NCBI RefSeq assembly: GCF_905220415.1
Contig: NC_059563.1
Span: forward strand, 2,676,001-2,740,000
DNA length: 64,000 nt
Direction of reading: 5' to 3'
Origin: Colias croceus
Taxonomy: Eukaryota; Arthropoda; Insecta; Lepidoptera; Pieridae
In this document: positions 63,338 to 64,000 of the stretch, one piece after another
Layout: every line of letters begins with the position of its first letter
Position numbering within the stretch: position 1 is the first letter of the stretch
Program-made: the position numbers and the translations under genes
The notes under the pieces: model-generated
What the model was told of the DNA's origin: nothing
Databases searched by the model: none
What the model saw: the letters and a program-made list of their open reading frames with translations, nothing else

Positions 63338-64000
63338 TAAATATATTTTCCAAATCGAAAAGCACCCCGTATAATCGTTTAACGAGTGGAAACTGAATCA
63401 ATCTACATCCCATCGCTTCCACCGAGCCATGATGAGTTAAGTTTATGCTGATTAAGCTTCTCGTTTCAGAACGAATGTGGGGCAGTTAATTCTGACACTG
63501 AGTGTGGAAATAGAGTTAATACACGTGCTTTCAATGTATAGATATGTATAGTAAGTTTATATTATTTTAACTGGTTTTTACCCGTTTTAACTGCGAAGTC
63601 TTTTTGTAGTTAACGTAGATGTTTCAGAGGCAAAATAGTTTTTAGAACCTCACAAAATATAAACAGTATGTAAAACTAGCCTCATCAAATTATGGGGTTC
63701 AATAGGTCATTAGTTGTTTGCTTTGCGAAAATAATAATTATATTATTCAAATTAAAAAAGTTATATTTTGGAATAAACATTGTTCTCTAAGGGAAAATAA
63801 AACAATTGAGTTTTCAGGCAACCTAAGAACTTAATACATCTTTGTAAATAAATTTCTGGACTGTCTGCAGAACTTGGCACACATGATCTCATTTCTTTTT
63901 TTGGCAAATTAAGTCAACGATTGAACACGGCTCCAAATTTTACATTTATGTTTTTGGTGGGATGAGATATTTTACAGCGGTAATAATCTTCTTATTATAT
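63338..64000. other. Non-coding DNA
   Basis: TCTCGTTTCAG near 63470 resembles a splice acceptor and the next 50 bp are less AT-rich, but no donor or long frame follows. Nothing else is recognised. Confidence 0.35.

Overview
The window reads as nuclear DNA of a moth or butterfly (Lepidoptera). It is AT-rich, almost gene-free, and packed with short interspersed repeats whose ends (GC-rich hairpin plus CTAG at one end, TC at the other) are typical of lepidopteran Helitron-like (Lep1-type) elements. Insect-style LINE 3' tails, a tRNA-derived SINE and several MITEs are also present. No bacterial operon, CRISPR array, rRNA or functional tRNA gene was found. The species cannot be named from this sequence.

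Only two stretches look like host coding sequence. The first is a plus-strand exon at 20561-20730: 88 nt of 5' UTR, then 27 codons starting MGCNTSS, which looks like an N-terminal myristoylation/palmitoylation signal. The second is a candidate exon at 31495-31620 in compatible phase (1-1), ending at a strong GTAAGT donor. The simplest reading is that most of the window is 5' flank and long early introns of one plus-strand gene whose remaining exons lie to the right of the window. The protein family is not established.

The most unusual locus is 6475-10442. An 8-bp target-site duplication (TTATTGCT at 6467-6474 and 10443-10450) and CAGGGCCGGA termini in inverted orientation define a hAT-like, apparently non-autonomous element of about 4 kb. 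Inside it lies a roughly 2.4-kb array of an 11-bp minisatellite (consensus GGAAAATGCCY). The array runs forward to about 8018, flips strand to about 9473, and flips back. It has a higher-order period of about 400-420 bp. The layout recalls Drosophila Foldback elements, whose inverted arms are also built of short tandem repeats.

To its right, 11327-12120 is a decayed, frameshifted remnant of an autonomous Helitron Rep/helicase protein, followed by a Helitron-like 3' end at 12626. The rest of the window carries about 50 non-autonomous Helitron-like copies. I use working names by 5' module: Heli-A starts TCACTACATAGTATAAAACA; Heli-B has ATTATAAAGCTGAAGAG; Heli-C has ATAAATGCGAAAGTTTG; Heli-D has ATAAATGCGAAAGTAACT; Heli-E starts TCTAATATATAAAAATCAAT; Heli-E2 has ATATATAAATCTCGTGTCAC; Heli-F carries TGTC arrays; Heli-G has GTGATCTATCAACGCACAGC. 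Other elements are two PIF/Harbinger-like MITE families with 3-bp TWA target duplications, LINE fragments (two with readable C-terminal ORF2 sequence), one intact-looking SINE and three old tandem duplications.

All coordinates were read by eye. Ends defined by TC, CTAG or target duplications should be good to a base or two. Ends of decayed copies are approximate.
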